Source: Phenylobacterium sp. (GTDB taxonomy: Bacteria > Pseudomonadota > Alphaproteobacteria > Caulobacterales > Caulobacteraceae). From it: a stretch of DNA of 64,000 bases. The position numbers were made by a program, and so were the translations under genes. Under the pieces are notes generated by a model. The model did not search any database. It was given only the letters and a program-made list of their open reading frames with translations, and was not told the origin of the DNA. The DNA is taken from contig NZ_JAUXXE010000057.1 in the NCBI RefSeq assembly GCF_030681155.1, positions 34,383 through 98,382 on the forward strand. Direction: 5' to 3'. This document shows positions 52,379 through 62,375 of the stretch, one piece after another. Numbering within the stretch: position 1 is the stretch's first letter; the number at the start of each line of letters is the position of its first letter.

Positions 52379-53713
52379 TTAGCCGCCCAGCGTTTCGGAG
52401 AAGCGGACCGGCTCGCCGAGGCTCGGCGCCACGATCTCGTCGTCGCGCATGACCACCCGGCCGCGGATGATCGTGGCCACTGGCCAACCCTTGGCCTCGA
52501 AGCCGTCGAACGGGGTCCAGCCGACCCGGCTGGCCATGTCCTCATGGCTGATGATGCGGCGGGCCTTGAGGTCGACGATGGTGATGTCGGCGTCGTTGCC
52601 GACCGCCAGCCGGCCCTTGTCGGCCATGCCGAACACCCGGTTCGCGCCATGGCTGGTCAGATCCACGAAGCGCTCCAGGGACAGGCGTCCCTCGGCCACA
52701 TGGGTCAGCATCACCGGAACCAGGGTCTGTACGCCGGGCATGCCCGAGGGCGACGCCGGATAGGGCCGCGCCTTTTCTTCCTTGGTATGCGGAGCGTGAT
52801 CGGAGCCGAGCACGTCGGCGATGCCGGCGGCGATGCCATGCCACAGGCCAGCCTGGTGATAGGCGTTGCGGATCGGCGGGTTCATCTGGGCGTAGCCCTT
52901 CAGCCGCTCATAGGCCTCGGGCGCGGTCAAGGTCAGGTGCTGGGGCGTCACCTCGACGGTGGCGACGTCCTTGTGATGGGCCAGGAAGGTCATCTCCTCG
53001 GCCGTGGTGACGTGCAGCACGTGGATGCGCTTGCCCAGCGCCTTAGCGATGCGGACCAGGCGATGGGTGGATTCCAGCGCCGAGGCGGCGTCGCGCACCT
53101 CCTCGTGGCTGGTCCAGTCGCCGGTGCGGGCCAGCGGCCGGCGCTCGGCCAGGCGGTACTCGTCCTCAGAGTGGAAAGCCGCGCGGCGGTTCACATGGCG
53201 CAGGACCTGCTCGATGCCTTCGTCGTCCTGAACCAGCAGGCTGCCGGTCGAGGCGCCCATGAACACCTTGATGCCGCAGCAGCCGGGCAGGCGCTCCAGC
53301 TCGCCCAGGAACGGCGCATTCTCGTGGGTCCCGCCGACATAAAAGGCGTGGTCGCAGTGCATGCGGTGATTGGCGCGGGCGAGCTTGTCGGTCAGCGAAT
53401 CCGGATCGGTGGTGGTCGGCTCGGTGTTCGGCATTTCGAACACGGTCACGACGCCCCCCAGGACCGCGGCGCGCGAGCCGGTCTCCAGGTCTTCCTTCCA
53501 CTCCAGGCCGGGCTCGCGGAAGTGGACCTGGGTGTCGATGACACCGGGCAGGACGGTCAGGCCCTTGGCGTCGAAGACTTCGCCGGCCGAGGCCTGCGAC
53601 AGGTCCCCGATCTCAACGATCTTTCCGTCACGCACGCCCACATCGGCGAACCCGCGGCCGGCGTGGTTCACCACCTCGCCACCCCTGATGATGAGGTCGA
53701 AGGTCTCGGGCAT
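52379..53713 (-). CDS. pyrC: dihydroorotase (class I type)
   Basis: A 444-residue amidohydrolase that closes carbamoyl aspartate to dihydroorotate in pyrimidine synthesis. The metal site D-x-Q-V-H-F-R-E (IDTQVHFREPG, about 59-69), GGVVTVFEMPNTEP, a lysine in GIKVFMGAS that would be carboxylated, the histidine in HVLHVTTAEEM and GSDHAPHTKEEK (about 313) are present. IDTQVH and the length fit the class I dihydroorotase/allantoinase branch; allantoinase is the main alternative. Confidence 0.9.
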   Translation of the reverse strand: MPETFDLIIRGGEVVNHAGRGFADVGVRDGKIVEIGDLSQASAGEVFDAKGLTVLPGVIDTQVHFREPGLEWKEDLETGSRAAVLGGVVTVFEMPNTEPTTTDPDSLTDKLARANHRMHCDHAFYVGGTHENAPFLGELERLPGCCGIKVFMGASTGSLLVQDDEGIEQVLRHVNRRAAFHSEDEYRLAERRPLARTGDWTSHEEVRDAASALESTHRLVRIAKALGKRIHVLHVTTAEEMTFLAHHKDVATVEVTPQHLTLTAPEAYERLKGYAQMNPPIRNAYHQAGLWHGIAAGIADVLGSDHAPHTKEEKARPYPASPSGMPGVQTLVPVMLTHVAEGRLSLERFVDLTSHGANRVFGMADKGRLAVGNDADITIVDLKARRIISHEDMASRVGWTPFDGFEAKGWPVATIIRGRVVMRDDEIVAPSLGEPVRFSETLGG

Positions 53714-53733
53714 GTGTCGTCCTGGGTCTTGAG

Positions 53734-54699
53734 TTAGGTCTGGATTTTGGCGAGCAGGTCCTTGGCGGCGGCGGTCACCGTCTCCACCGGTAGGTCCATC
53801 ATGTGACAGAGCGCCTGCGAAAGCCCTGGGTCAACCGCCCGGATCTGTTCGAAGCTGCGCGGGCCACGCACCACGCGAGTGTTCGGGCCCCAGGGCGCAT
53901 AGAGTTGATCGTCCGAAGGCCCGAACAGGCCGATGGTCGGCGTGCCCGCCGCAGCGGCCAGGTGCATCAAGCCCGAATCGTTGCCGATGAACAGCCGCGC
54001 ATGTTTCAGGCAGGCATAGGCCGCCAGCAATTCTACCTTGCCGGCCAAGTCGATCGTCCGCTCGCGCGGGATCACGCTGCGCAGGGCGGAGATCGCCTGC
54101 ATGTCATCGGGGCCGCCCAGCAGCATCAGCCGACCACCGGCAAGCGGCCCGTCCAGCAATTGCGCGGCGACCTGGGCGAAACGCTCGACCGGCCAGGTCT
54201 TGCCGCCCCAGTTGGCGGCCGGCGCCAGCGCCAAGATCGGCCCCTGGCCGGCGGTCAGCTCGCGGGCGTAGGCCTCTGTCGCCTCCGACGTAAACAGATA
54301 CGGCGCGGGCGGCTCGCCCTCGATCTTTAGCAGCCTTGCGGCCTCGACCACCTTGTGGACCGGCGCGCCAGGGCTGCGCTTGAACACCGCGCGGCGTTCG
54401 CGCTTCAGGAACTGAGAGATCGCCGAGCCGCGCAGATCGACGACCAGACCCCACTTGCGCTGACGCACCTGTCGCCAAAGCTTCAGCCAGTGGCCGCCGT
54501 TCTTGGATTTCTCGAAAACAATGACCCGATCCAAGTTCGGCATGTCGGCGAACAACGGCGCCGCGGCCGGGCCGGCGACGATCGTAAACCGGGCATGGGG
54601 GATCTCTTCCAACAACCGGCGGATCAGGCCGGAGGAGAGAACCGCGTCCCCGATCCGGGTCGCGGTAATGAACAGAATCGGGAAGGACCCGTGCGCCAT
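53734..54699 (-). CDS. glycosyltransferase family 9 (heptosyltransferase-like)
   Basis: A 321-residue GT-B enzyme of lipopolysaccharide core synthesis type. ILFITATRIGDAVLSSGLIRRL at the N terminus, LALAPAANWGGKTWPVERFAQVA (about 172-195) and the sugar-nucleotide site FIGNDSGLMHLAAAAGTPTIGLFGPS (about 255-280) are standard GT9 features. I start it at the ATG at 54699. Sugar donor and acceptor are unknown. Confidence 0.9.
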   Translation of the reverse strand: MAHGSFPILFITATRIGDAVLSSGLIRRLLEEIPHARFTIVAGPAAAPLFADMPNLDRVIVFEKSKNGGHWLKLWRQVRQRKWGLVVDLRGSAISQFLKRERRAVFKRSPGAPVHKVVEAARLLKIEGEPPAPYLFTSEATEAYARELTAGQGPILALAPAANWGGKTWPVERFAQVAAQLLDGPLAGGRLMLLGGPDDMQAISALRSVIPRERTIDLAGKVELLAAYACLKHARLFIGNDSGLMHLAAAAGTPTIGLFGPSDDQLYAPWGPNTRVVRGPRSFEQIRAVDPGLSQALCHMMDLPVETVTAAAKDLLAKIQT

Positions 54700-54760
54700 C
54701 GTCTCTCTATAGGGCTCCTGCCGCTGGCGCTCCACCCGCCGAGCCCTTAACTGCTGAACC

Positions 54761-55579
54761 ATGACGACAAATCCCTCCATCGCCGCCCTCACCAGCCGAG
54801 CGCTCATCGCGGTATCCGGTGAGGATTGGCGAAGCTTCCTGCAGGGACTGCTGACCCAGGACGTTGAGACCTTGGCTTCGGAAGAAGCCCGGTTCGCTGC
54901 TCTGCTGAACCCGCAGGGACGGCTTTTGTTCGATCTGTTCGTCGTCGGCCGCGACGACGGCGCCTGGATCGACGTGGAAACCACACATCGCGACGCGCTG
55001 ATCATGCGCCTGACCATGTATCGCCTCCGGGCCAAGGTGCAGATTTCCGCGGATGATACGCCTGTGTTCGCCGCGTTCGGCGCCGATCCCGGCGCCGGCT
55101 GGATCGCCGACCCACGATTGGCCGACCTCGGCTGGCGCGGCTACGGCGTCGACGCCGCCCCGAATGTGGCTGAAGCCGAGTATGACGCCCACCGGCTGGC
55201 GCTGGGCGTGCCCGGTCCCGCCGATTGGGGAGTCGAGAAGACCTATCCGATCGAGGCCAATTTCGACCTGCTGAATGGCATCGACTTCAAGAAGGGCTGC
55301 TTTGTCGGCCAGGAGACGACCTCGCGCATGAAGCGTCGCGGTCAGATCAAGAACCGCATGCTGCCGATCCGCTTCGATGGTCCGGCGCCCGCTTCGGGAT
55401 CAGAGCTGCTGAACGGCGAGCGCCGCGCTGGCGAGGTGCTCTCAGGAATCGAGGGCCAAGCCATTGCTCTGGTGCGATTGGACCGGGTGGTCGAAGGCGA
55501 CCTCACGGCCGATGGCGTCAGTGTCCGGACCGAACGCCCCGACTGGATCGGCGCCGCCGGCGATCCGCCCCCTACCTGA
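54761..55579 (+). CDS. ygfZ: folate-binding YgfZ/GcvT-domain protein
   Basis: A 272-residue tetrahydrofolate-binding protein that supports iron-sulfur enzymes and tRNA modification under oxidative stress. The diagnostic K-G-C-F-V-G-Q-E motif (about 184-191) with its reactive cysteine is present, preceded by FLQGLLTQDVETL near 28 and LLNPQGRLLFDLFV near 47. It diverges from the GT9 gene over 61 bases and converges on the dehalogenase-like gene across a hairpin element. Confidence 0.92.
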   Translation: MTTNPSIAALTSRALIAVSGEDWRSFLQGLLTQDVETLASEEARFAALLNPQGRLLFDLFVVGRDDGAWIDVETTHRDALIMRLTMYRLRAKVQISADDTPVFAAFGADPGAGWIADPRLADLGWRGYGVDAAPNVAEAEYDAHRLALGVPGPADWGVEKTYPIEANFDLLNGIDFKKGCFVGQETTSRMKRRGQIKNRMLPIRFDGPAPASGSELLNGERRAGEVLSGIEGQAIALVRLDRVVEGDLTADGVSVRTERPDWIGAAGDPPPT

Positions 55580-55580
55580 A

Positions 55581-55697
55581 TCGTCATGGCCGGGCTTTGT
55601 CCCGGCCATGCATAGACACTGCCTCCCGTGGTCCTGCAGGAGAGGGCCGCGCGTATGGATCCCCGACACTCCGCTACGCTTCGGTCGAGGATGACGA
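55581..55697. repeat. TCGTCAT/GATGACGA-ended hairpin element at the ygfZ/dehalogenase junction
   Basis: The element begins TCGTCATGG two bases after the ygfZ stop and ends GATGACGA ten bases before the convergent gene's stop. Inside, CATGGCCGGG (55585-55594) and CCCGGCCATG (55601-55610) form a perfect ten-pair hairpin, and a second dyad-rich stretch (CTCCGCTACGCTTCGG) lies near 55670. Its ends match those of the element at 12106-12220. Confidence 0.65.
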
Positions 55698-55706
55698 CCT
55701 TTTGGG

Positions 55707-56573
55707 TTAGCTGAGGAAGAACGCCCGCAGCGCAGCCAGGGTCTCGGCGGGCCGTTCCTCGGGAATGAAATGCCCGGCGTCTATGGCCTGGCCAGTGACG
55801 TCGTCGGCCCAGTCGCGCCAGATCGCCAGAGGGTCGTACCAGTTCCCGACCGCCCCCTTTGAGCCCCACAGCACCTGCAGCGGCGCGGTGATCCTGCGCA
55901 CCCCACGATCGGCCTCGTCGGCGGCGACGTCGTAGCGGGCGCCGGCACGGTAGTCCTCGCACATGGCATGGATGACCGCCGGATCGCCCAGCGCGTTCAC
56001 ATAGTCTGCATAGGCGTGGGGTTCGAAGAATGAAGCGCCGGACGCGATGCGGAAGGCGAAGTGCACCGGGTCGGCGGCGATGAAATGCTCAGGAAACGGA
56101 TGGGCCTGGGCCAGGAACGACCAGTGCCAGTAGCCCAGCGCGAACCGCCGGTCGGCCAAGCGCCAGACATCGGCGGTCGGGATGATGTCCAAGACCGAGA
56201 CCTTGCGAACCACCTCGGGCCGATCCAGCGCCAGGCGATAGGCGACCCGCCCGCCCCGGTCGTGGCCGGCGACATTGAAGCTCTCGAACCCCAGACCGGC
56301 CATCAGGGCGACGACATCGCGGGCCATGGCGCGTTTCGAATAGGGCTCGTGATCCTCGGTCGTCACCGGCTTGGAGCTTTCGCCGTAGCCGCGCAGGTCG
56401 GGCGCGACCACGGTGAAGTCACGCGCTAGCTCGTCGGCGATCTTGCCCCACATCATGTGGGTCTCGGGATAGCCGTGCAGCAAAAGCAGCGGCGGACCGG
56501 CCCCGCCATGACGAACTCGCAGCGTCGCCTCACCCGTATCGATGCGCGACAGTTGGAAGCTCTCGAACGCCAT
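55707..56573 (-). CDS. alpha/beta hydrolase, haloacetate (fluoroacetate) dehalogenase-like
   Basis: A 288-residue hydrolase. The nucleophile is D105 in GHDRGGRV, with R106 and R109 nearby, acid D129, halide-pocket H150, W151 and Y214, and base H268. These fall at a constant offset of five from D110, R111, R114, D134, H155, W156 and Y219 of Rhodopseudomonas fluoroacetate dehalogenase as I recall it. Every residue needed for C-F cleavage in that enzyme is thus present. GGAG lies nine bases before the ATG at 56573. Epoxide hydrolase is less likely given the arginines. Confidence 0.82.
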   Translation of the reverse strand: MAFESFQLSRIDTGEATLRVRHGGAGPPLLLLHGYPETHMMWGKIADELARDFTVVAPDLRGYGESSKPVTTEDHEPYSKRAMARDVVALMAGLGFESFNVAGHDRGGRVAYRLALDRPEVVRKVSVLDIIPTADVWRLADRRFALGYWHWSFLAQAHPFPEHFIAADPVHFAFRIASGASFFEPHAYADYVNALGDPAVIHAMCEDYRAGARYDVAADEADRGVRRITAPLQVLWGSKGAVGNWYDPLAIWRDWADDVTGQAIDAGHFIPEERPAETLAALRAFFLS

Positions 56574-56624
56574 GCAGCAGGCTCCGCTTGATAGGGGCCG
56601 GCCCGAGCGCCAAAACTCGACCCC

Positions 56625-57215
56625 ATGACCGACGATCCGATTCGTTGCGGGTGGCGCGGCATGGCCGGCGACCCGCTTTATGAGGCCTATCACGACACCG
56701 AATGGGGCGTGCCCGAATACGATTCGCGCGCGCTCTGGGAAAAGCTGGTGCTGGACGGGTTCCAGGCGGGCCTCTCCTGGATCACCATCCTGCGCAAGCG
56801 CGATGCTTTCCGCGCCGCCTTCGCCGACTTCGATCCCGACGTCGTCGCCAGGTTCGGCGATGAGGATCGCGCCCGACTGATGGCCGACGCTGGCATCGTC
56901 CGCTCCAACGCCAAGATCGACGCCGCCATCAACGGTGCGCGGATCTATCTCGACATGCGCGACAAAGGCGAGGACCTGTCCCAGTTCATGTGGAGCTTCA
57001 CCAACGGCAAGGTGATCCAGAACAACTGGGAGCGCATCGACCAGGTGCCGGCCCAGACCCGCGTCGCCGAGGAGATGTCCAAGGCGCTGAAGGCCAAGGG
57101 CTACAAGTTCGTCGGCCCAGTCATCGTCTACGCCTTCATGCAGGCCACCGGCTTTGTGAACGATCATCTGACCTGCTGCCATCGGCACGCCCAGGTGAAG
57201 CGGATGGGCCGCTGA
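56625..57215 (+). CDS. tag: DNA-3-methyladenine glycosylase I
   Basis: Tag excises 3-methyladenine from alkylated DNA. The 196 residues open with RCGW (C8), followed by [31 protein letters not shown] (split around 22-52) and end with the zinc-binding TCCHRH near 184. All are E. coli Tag features. Its stop codon overlaps the rnhB start (TGATG), so the two are coupled. Confidence 0.95.
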   Translation: MTDDPIRCGWRGMAGDPLYEAYHDTEWGVPEYDSRALWEKLVLDGFQAGLSWITILRKRDAFRAAFADFDPDVVARFGDEDRARLMADAGIVRSNAKIDAAINGARIYLDMRDKGEDLSQFMWSFTNGKVIQNNWERIDQVPAQTRVAEEMSKALKAKGYKFVGPVIVYAFMQATGFVNDHLTCCHRHAQVKRMGR

Positions 57216-57832
57216 TGCCTGACATGATGCTGGAAATGGCCTGCCCTGGCCCCGTCTGCGGCGTGGACGAGGCTGGACGCGGCCCCTGGGCCGGCCCGGT
57301 GTCGGCCGGCGCGGTCATCCTCGACCCGAACCGGCTGCCCGAAGGCCTGGACGACTCCAAGAAGCTCACCGCCAAGGCCCGAGCGGCCCTGGAGCTGGAC
57401 ATTAAGGACAAGGCCCTGGCCTGGGGCGTGGGCCTGGCCTCCGTCGAGGAGATCGAAAACCTCAATATCCTCCAGGCCACCGGCTTGGCCATGCGCCGCG
57501 CCGTCGAGGCGCTGGCCATCACCCCGGCCTTCGCCCTGGTGGACGGCAACTACCGCTTCAAGCTGCCCTGCGAGATCAAGACTGTGGTCAAGGGCGACGC
57601 GATCTCATCATCAATCGCCGCGGCCTCGATCCTGGCCAAGGTCGCCCGCGACCGCCTGATGACCGAGATGGACTCGGTCTATCCTGGCTACGGCTTTGCG
57701 GCTCACAAGGGCTATCACGCCCAGGTCCATGTCGAGGCGCTGCGGACTCTTGGCCCCTGTGCGATCCATCGGCGCAGTTGGGAGCCGGTGCGCCTGCTGC
57801 TGATCGAACGTGGCGAACTGATCGCCGATTGA
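57215..57832 (+). CDS. rnhB: ribonuclease HII
   Basis: RNase HII removes RNA or single ribonucleotides from DNA. The 205 residues contain the acidic [13 protein letters not shown] (D18, E19), [16 protein letters not shown] and [21 protein letters not shown], then HKGYHAQVH near 170. It overlaps tag by one base. rnhB close to ccrM is an arrangement I recall from Caulobacter; here DUF2332, a monooxygenase and soxR lie between. Confidence 0.96.
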   Translation: MPDMMLEMACPGPVCGVDEAGRGPWAGPVSAGAVILDPNRLPEGLDDSKKLTAKARAALELDIKDKALAWGVGLASVEEIENLNILQATGLAMRRAVEALAITPAFALVDGNYRFKLPCEIKTVVKGDAISSSIAAASILAKVARDRLMTEMDSVYPGYGFAAHKGYHAQVHVEALRTLGPCAIHRRSWEPVRLLLIERGELIAD

Positions 57833-57881
57833 CGGTTTGAATCAAGATTGACCCTCCCCGCCCGGCGTAGGTTTGTTGGGC

Positions 57882-58940
57882 ATGAGCAACGATCTGGTCC
57901 ACGCCCTGCTTCTCCAATCCAAGGCCTGCGCCTATCTCGGCTCGGCGTTTCATGCCGAATTGCTGAACTGCGCCGCGGCCGACCTCGAGGCCGGGGGCGC
58001 GGTGGCTCCGTTGCTGGCCCCTTGGGCGAATGCCGATCCCAAGGCGATCATGGCGGCCGCCGTGCCGTTGCGGCTGCTGGGCGCCCTGCATGACAGGGTG
58101 CTGAGCGGCGAAGACCCGGCCCTGAGCGCCGCCTATCCTCGCCCCGGTCAAACCGCCGACGCGCAGATCGCCTGGCGTGAAGCCGCCCGCGCGATCGTTG
58201 AACGCGAAGCGCAACTCGCCGCCTTCATGCAGCATGAGCCGCAAACCAACGAGGTCCGGCGGTCGGCCTGCCTGCTCGGCGGCTTTCTGACCATCGCCCA
58301 GGAAACTGGCCTACCGCTCCGCTGCTTCGAGATCGCCGCGAGTGCGGGGCTGAATCTCTCCTGGGACAAATACAGCTACAGCCTCGGCGATGCAGCCTGG
58401 GGTCCGGAAAGCCCCGTGCAACTGCCGACCGATTGGTCCGGCCCGCTGCCGCCGCTGAACGCCGAGATCGCGGTCATCGAGCGCGGGGCCTGCGACCGTC
58501 GGCCAGTCGATCTGACCGATCCGGTCCAGCGCCGCCGACTGCTTGCCTACGTCTGGCCCGACCAGTTTGAACGGCTGGACCGGCTACGCGCCGCCGTCGA
58601 CCTCGCCTTGGCGATGGGGACTACGGTCGAGACCGCCGACGCCGTGGCGTGGACCGAGAGAACGGCCGGTCCGTCGCCCGGCGCAGCGACCGTCATCTAC
58701 CATTCGGTCTTCTGGCAATACATGCCAGCCGAAAGCCAGACCGCCCTGCGCAAGACCATCGAGCATCTCGGCGCCCGAGCCACCGCCCAGGCGCCGCTCG
58801 CCTGGCTGCGCATGGAGCCGCCGCCGGAGAACGTGGCCGGCATGGAAATTCGCCTGACCCGCTGGCCCGGCGGTGAGGAACGCGTGCTGGCCGACGTCCA
58901 CCCTCATGGGGCGTCGGTCAGATGGCGAGGCCCCGCCTAG
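57882..58940 (+). CDS. DUF2332 family protein
   Basis: A 352-residue cytoplasmic protein. NEVRRSACLLGGFLTIAQETGLPLRCFEIAASAGLNLSWDKY (split around 125-165) is the family core, and VIYHSVFWQYMPAESQTALR (about 265) is a second conserved stretch; the EIAASAGLN segment resembles a methyltransferase SAM loop. Function is unknown. I start it at the ATG at 57882. Its end overlaps the convergent monooxygenase gene by four bases. Confidence 0.87.
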   Translation: MSNDLVHALLLQSKACAYLGSAFHAELLNCAAADLEAGGAVAPLLAPWANADPKAIMAAAVPLRLLGALHDRVLSGEDPALSAAYPRPGQTADAQIAWREAARAIVEREAQLAAFMQHEPQTNEVRRSACLLGGFLTIAQETGLPLRCFEIAASAGLNLSWDKYSYSLGDAAWGPESPVQLPTDWSGPLPPLNAEIAVIERGACDRRPVDLTDPVQRRRLLAYVWPDQFERLDRLRAAVDLALAMGTTVETADAVAWTERTAGPSPGAATVIYHSVFWQYMPAESQTALRKTIEHLGARATAQAPLAWLRMEPPPENVAGMEIRLTRWPGGEERVLADVHPHGASVRWRGPA

Positions 58941-59278
58941 GCGGCGGCCGCTTCGACCACGCCAGCGACGCTAAAGAAGTCCAGGCCGACCCTCCGGCCG
59001 CCACAGCGATCCAAGACCGCGCGAATAGCGGCCGAGGCCGGCGCGTCAGGACCCGTGGGCGCCCAAGCCCAGGCTTGGCGCGATCGCCATTGGGCGTAGT
59101 TGACGACACGCCGTCCGTCCTCGCTGGCGTGGAAGCTGATCGAGACAAAAGCTGGATCGTGCCGAAAATAGAGCTCGACCTGCTCGGCGATGCCGTCGAT
59201 CAGCGCTTGCTGCTGATCGGGCTCGACCTCGAAATCCATCAGGATCGTGAAGTATCGATCTTTTTCGATCGCCGGCAT
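58937..59278 (-). CDS. antibiotic biosynthesis monooxygenase (ABM)-domain protein
   Basis: A 113-residue single-domain ferredoxin-like-fold protein. RYFTILMDFEVEPDQQQALIDGIAEQVE, FVSISFHASEDGRRVVNYAQW and the final FFSVAGVVE strand fit the ABM family, members of which oxidise quinol-like substrates without a metal or cofactor. AAGGAG lies eight bases before the ATG at 59278. It is read from the SoxR-box promoter at 59318-59348, so it is very likely induced by redox-cycling compounds. Confidence 0.85.
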   Translation of the reverse strand: MPAIEKDRYFTILMDFEVEPDQQQALIDGIAEQVELYFRHDPAFVSISFHASEDGRRVVNYAQWRSRQAWAWAPTGPDAPASAAIRAVLDRCGGRRVGLDFFSVAGVVEAAAA

Positions 59279-59317
59279 GGGTGCGCTCCTTAAGCCTTTG
59301 CCATCCAAGGAGCCGGA

Positions 59318-59348
59318 GTTGTAAAACCTCAACTATGGTTGAGGTCAA
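59318..59348 (-). promoter_or_regulatory. SoxR-box promoter of the ABM gene
   Basis: On the minus strand, TTGACC (59348-59343) and TACAAC (59323-59318) are separated by 19 bases, the overlong spacer of MerR/SoxR-activated promoters. The spacer contains the dyad CCTCAA-N6-TTGAGG (59327-59344), whose arms equal those of the E. coli soxS SoxR box. The dyad extends by A/T to 59326-59345. Confidence 0.88.
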
Positions 59349-59354
59349 GCAGTG

Positions 59355-59822
59355 ATGATCACGAACGCCAACCGGCCCCGGACGATGGTCCCAGACCTCT
59401 CCGTCGGCGAGGTCGCCACCCGCAGCGGCGTGCCGGTCTCGACCATTCACTTCTACGAATCCAAGGGCTTGATCCAAAGCTGGCGCAGCGCGGGCAATCA
59501 GCGCCGCTACCCTCGCGGCGTGCTGCGCCGGATCGCGGTGATCAAGGTGGCCCAGCGCACCGGGGTCCCCTTGACTGTGATCGGTGAAGCGCTGGCCACC
59601 CTGCCCGAAGGCCGTCCACCCACCGCGCAGGATTGGAATAGAATGTCGGCGGCCTGGAAGGACGAGCTCGACGCCCGCATCGCCCGGCTGACCAAACTGC
59701 GTGACCAGCTCGACGGCTGCATCGGCTGCGGCTGCCTCTCGCTCGAAGCCTGCCCTCTACGCAACCCGCGCGACGAGCTGGCGCGGGAAGGCGCAGGTCC
59801 AAGGCTTCTCGACCCGGCCTAG
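59355..59822 (+). CDS. soxR: redox-sensitive transcriptional activator SoxR
   Basis: A 155-residue MerR-family regulator. The winged helix begins [26 protein letters not shown], a dimerisation helix follows, and the [2Fe-2S] ligands C122, C125, C127 and C133 ([12 protein letters not shown]) are the SoxR signature. The ATG at 59355 (or GTG at 59352) lies just ten bases past the SoxR box, so soxR may be autoregulated. There is no soxS gene nearby, as expected outside enterics, and the divergent ABM gene is the evident target. Confidence 0.95.
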   Translation: MITNANRPRTMVPDLSVGEVATRSGVPVSTIHFYESKGLIQSWRSAGNQRRYPRGVLRRIAVIKVAQRTGVPLTVIGEALATLPEGRPPTAQDWNRMSAAWKDELDARIARLTKLRDQLDGCIGCGCLSLEACPLRNPRDELAREGAGPRLLDPA

Positions 59823-60056
59823 GCGTGGGTCAGGCGATCCGCAGTTCGTCAGGGTGGCCAAGGACCGCGCCGAATATCGCGCACCAGTTCAGACGGCGGC
59901 GAAAAACTCGGTTGGACGTCGACGATGAGGAGCGCCTGCGTCATCCTGCAGGGCAACCTCATTGCGATTCGCTTGGCAAGGCTGGCCGGGTCGCCGCCGG
60001 AGGTTTCAGGCGAACAGGACGGGCGCCGCGCCGTATTTGTGCGGTTCGCGCACGAT

Positions 60057-61222
<1,166 letters not shown>

Positions 61223-61238
61223 GGCCGCAAACCACTAG

Positions 61239-61273
61239 CTCGTCCTCCTAGGTCTTATGCCTAGGATGACGAG
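61239..61273. repeat. hairpin with CTCGTC/GACGAG ends at the ccrM/mutY junction
   Basis: Arms 61239-61252 and 61260-61273 match at 13 of 14 positions, centred on TCCTAGG/CCTAGGA, with a seven-base loop. It fills the convergent junction and has no T-run. Its ends resemble those of the elements at 12106 and 55581. Confidence 0.65.
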
Positions 61274-61287
61274 GTGTATGGGCTGGC

Positions 61288-62334
61288 CTAGAGCAGGTTG
61301 CTCAGCCCGGCCCTCGCGGCTTTCAGGAACACGCTCGGCAAGGCGTCCAGACCGACACGCGGAGTCCAGATAAAACCATCGGCGTCGCCCTCGGCCCGCA
61401 ACAGCCGCAGGGTCAGGCTGAAATGGGTGAAGACATGCTCAACCTCGCCCACCGGCCGCCACTGAGCGCCGACCGGCGCGGCGGCCATGGCTTCCTCGTC
61501 GTCCCAGCCGGTGGCGCGCCAGTCGCTCGTCGGCAGGGCCAGCATGCCACCCAGCAACCCCTTGGGGGGACGGCGGATCAGGGCCACTTCATTTCCGCGC
61601 GTTAGAATATAGGCCACGCCATTGCGATGCGGCCGGGCGATCTTGGCGGCCTTGCGCGGATAGGTTTCGGGCTCGCCGCCAGCCAGGCCCGCGCAGAACT
61701 CCGCCACCGGGCAACGATCGCAAAGCGGGCCCTTCGGGCGGCAGACCGTGGCGCCTAGGTCCATCAGCGCCTGGGCCCAGTCGCCGGGACGCTCATCCCG
61801 CACAAGCGCCCCGGCCAATCGCTTCAGTTCGACCTTGGCGTCCGGAAGCGCCTGTTCGACGGCGAACAGCCGCGACATCACGCGCTCGACATTGCCATCG
61901 ACCACATTGGACGGCCGGTCGAAGGCGATCGCCGACACTGCCGCCGCGGTATAGGGACCAAGCCCCGGCAACGCCCGCAGTCCTTCTTCGGTATCGGGGA
62001 ATACGCCGCCATGCTCACCGGCCACGGCACGCGCGCAGGCCAGCAGGTTGCGAGCGCGGGCGTAGTAGCCAAGGCCCGCCCAGGCGGCCATCACCTCGCC
62101 ATCCTCCTCGGCGGCCAGATCCGCCACCGTCGGCCAGCGGGCGGTGAACTTCAGGAAGTAAGGTGTGGCGTGCGGCACGGTGGTTTGCTGCAGCATCACT
62201 TCGGACAGCCAGACCCGGTAGGGATCGGCCCGCACCCCGGCGCGATTGTCGGCCGGGCCGACCCGCCAGGCGAGGTCACGGGCGCCGGCGTCGTACCAGG
62301 CAAGCAGTTTGGCGCGGAGTGTTTCTGGGGTCAC
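61288..62334 (-). CDS. mutY: A/G-specific adenine glycosylase
   Basis: MutY removes adenine mispaired with 8-oxoguanine. The 348 residues hold E45 (SEVMLQQT), the helix-hairpin-helix LPGLGPYTAAA, the catalytic D146 (NVVDGNVER) and the [4Fe-4S] cysteines C198, C205, C208 and C214. The C-terminal NUDIX-like domain (about 230-340) recognises 8-oxoG. The start is a GTG at 62334. It diverges from the DUF721 gene over 41 bases. Confidence 0.95.
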   Translation of the reverse strand: MTPETLRAKLLAWYDAGARDLAWRVGPADNRAGVRADPYRVWLSEVMLQQTTVPHATPYFLKFTARWPTVADLAAEEDGEVMAAWAGLGYYARARNLLACARAVAGEHGGVFPDTEEGLRALPGLGPYTAAAVSAIAFDRPSNVVDGNVERVMSRLFAVEQALPDAKVELKRLAGALVRDERPGDWAQALMDLGATVCRPKGPLCDRCPVAEFCAGLAGGEPETYPRKAAKIARPHRNGVAYILTRGNEVALIRRPPKGLLGGMLALPTSDWRATGWDDEEAMAAAPVGAQWRPVGEVEHVFTHFSLTLRLLRAEGDADGFIWTPRVGLDALPSVFLKAARAGLSNLL

Positions 62335-62375
62335 CGGATCTCGCTACCCGATCCTCGCCTCGGCGGGGAGCCTTG

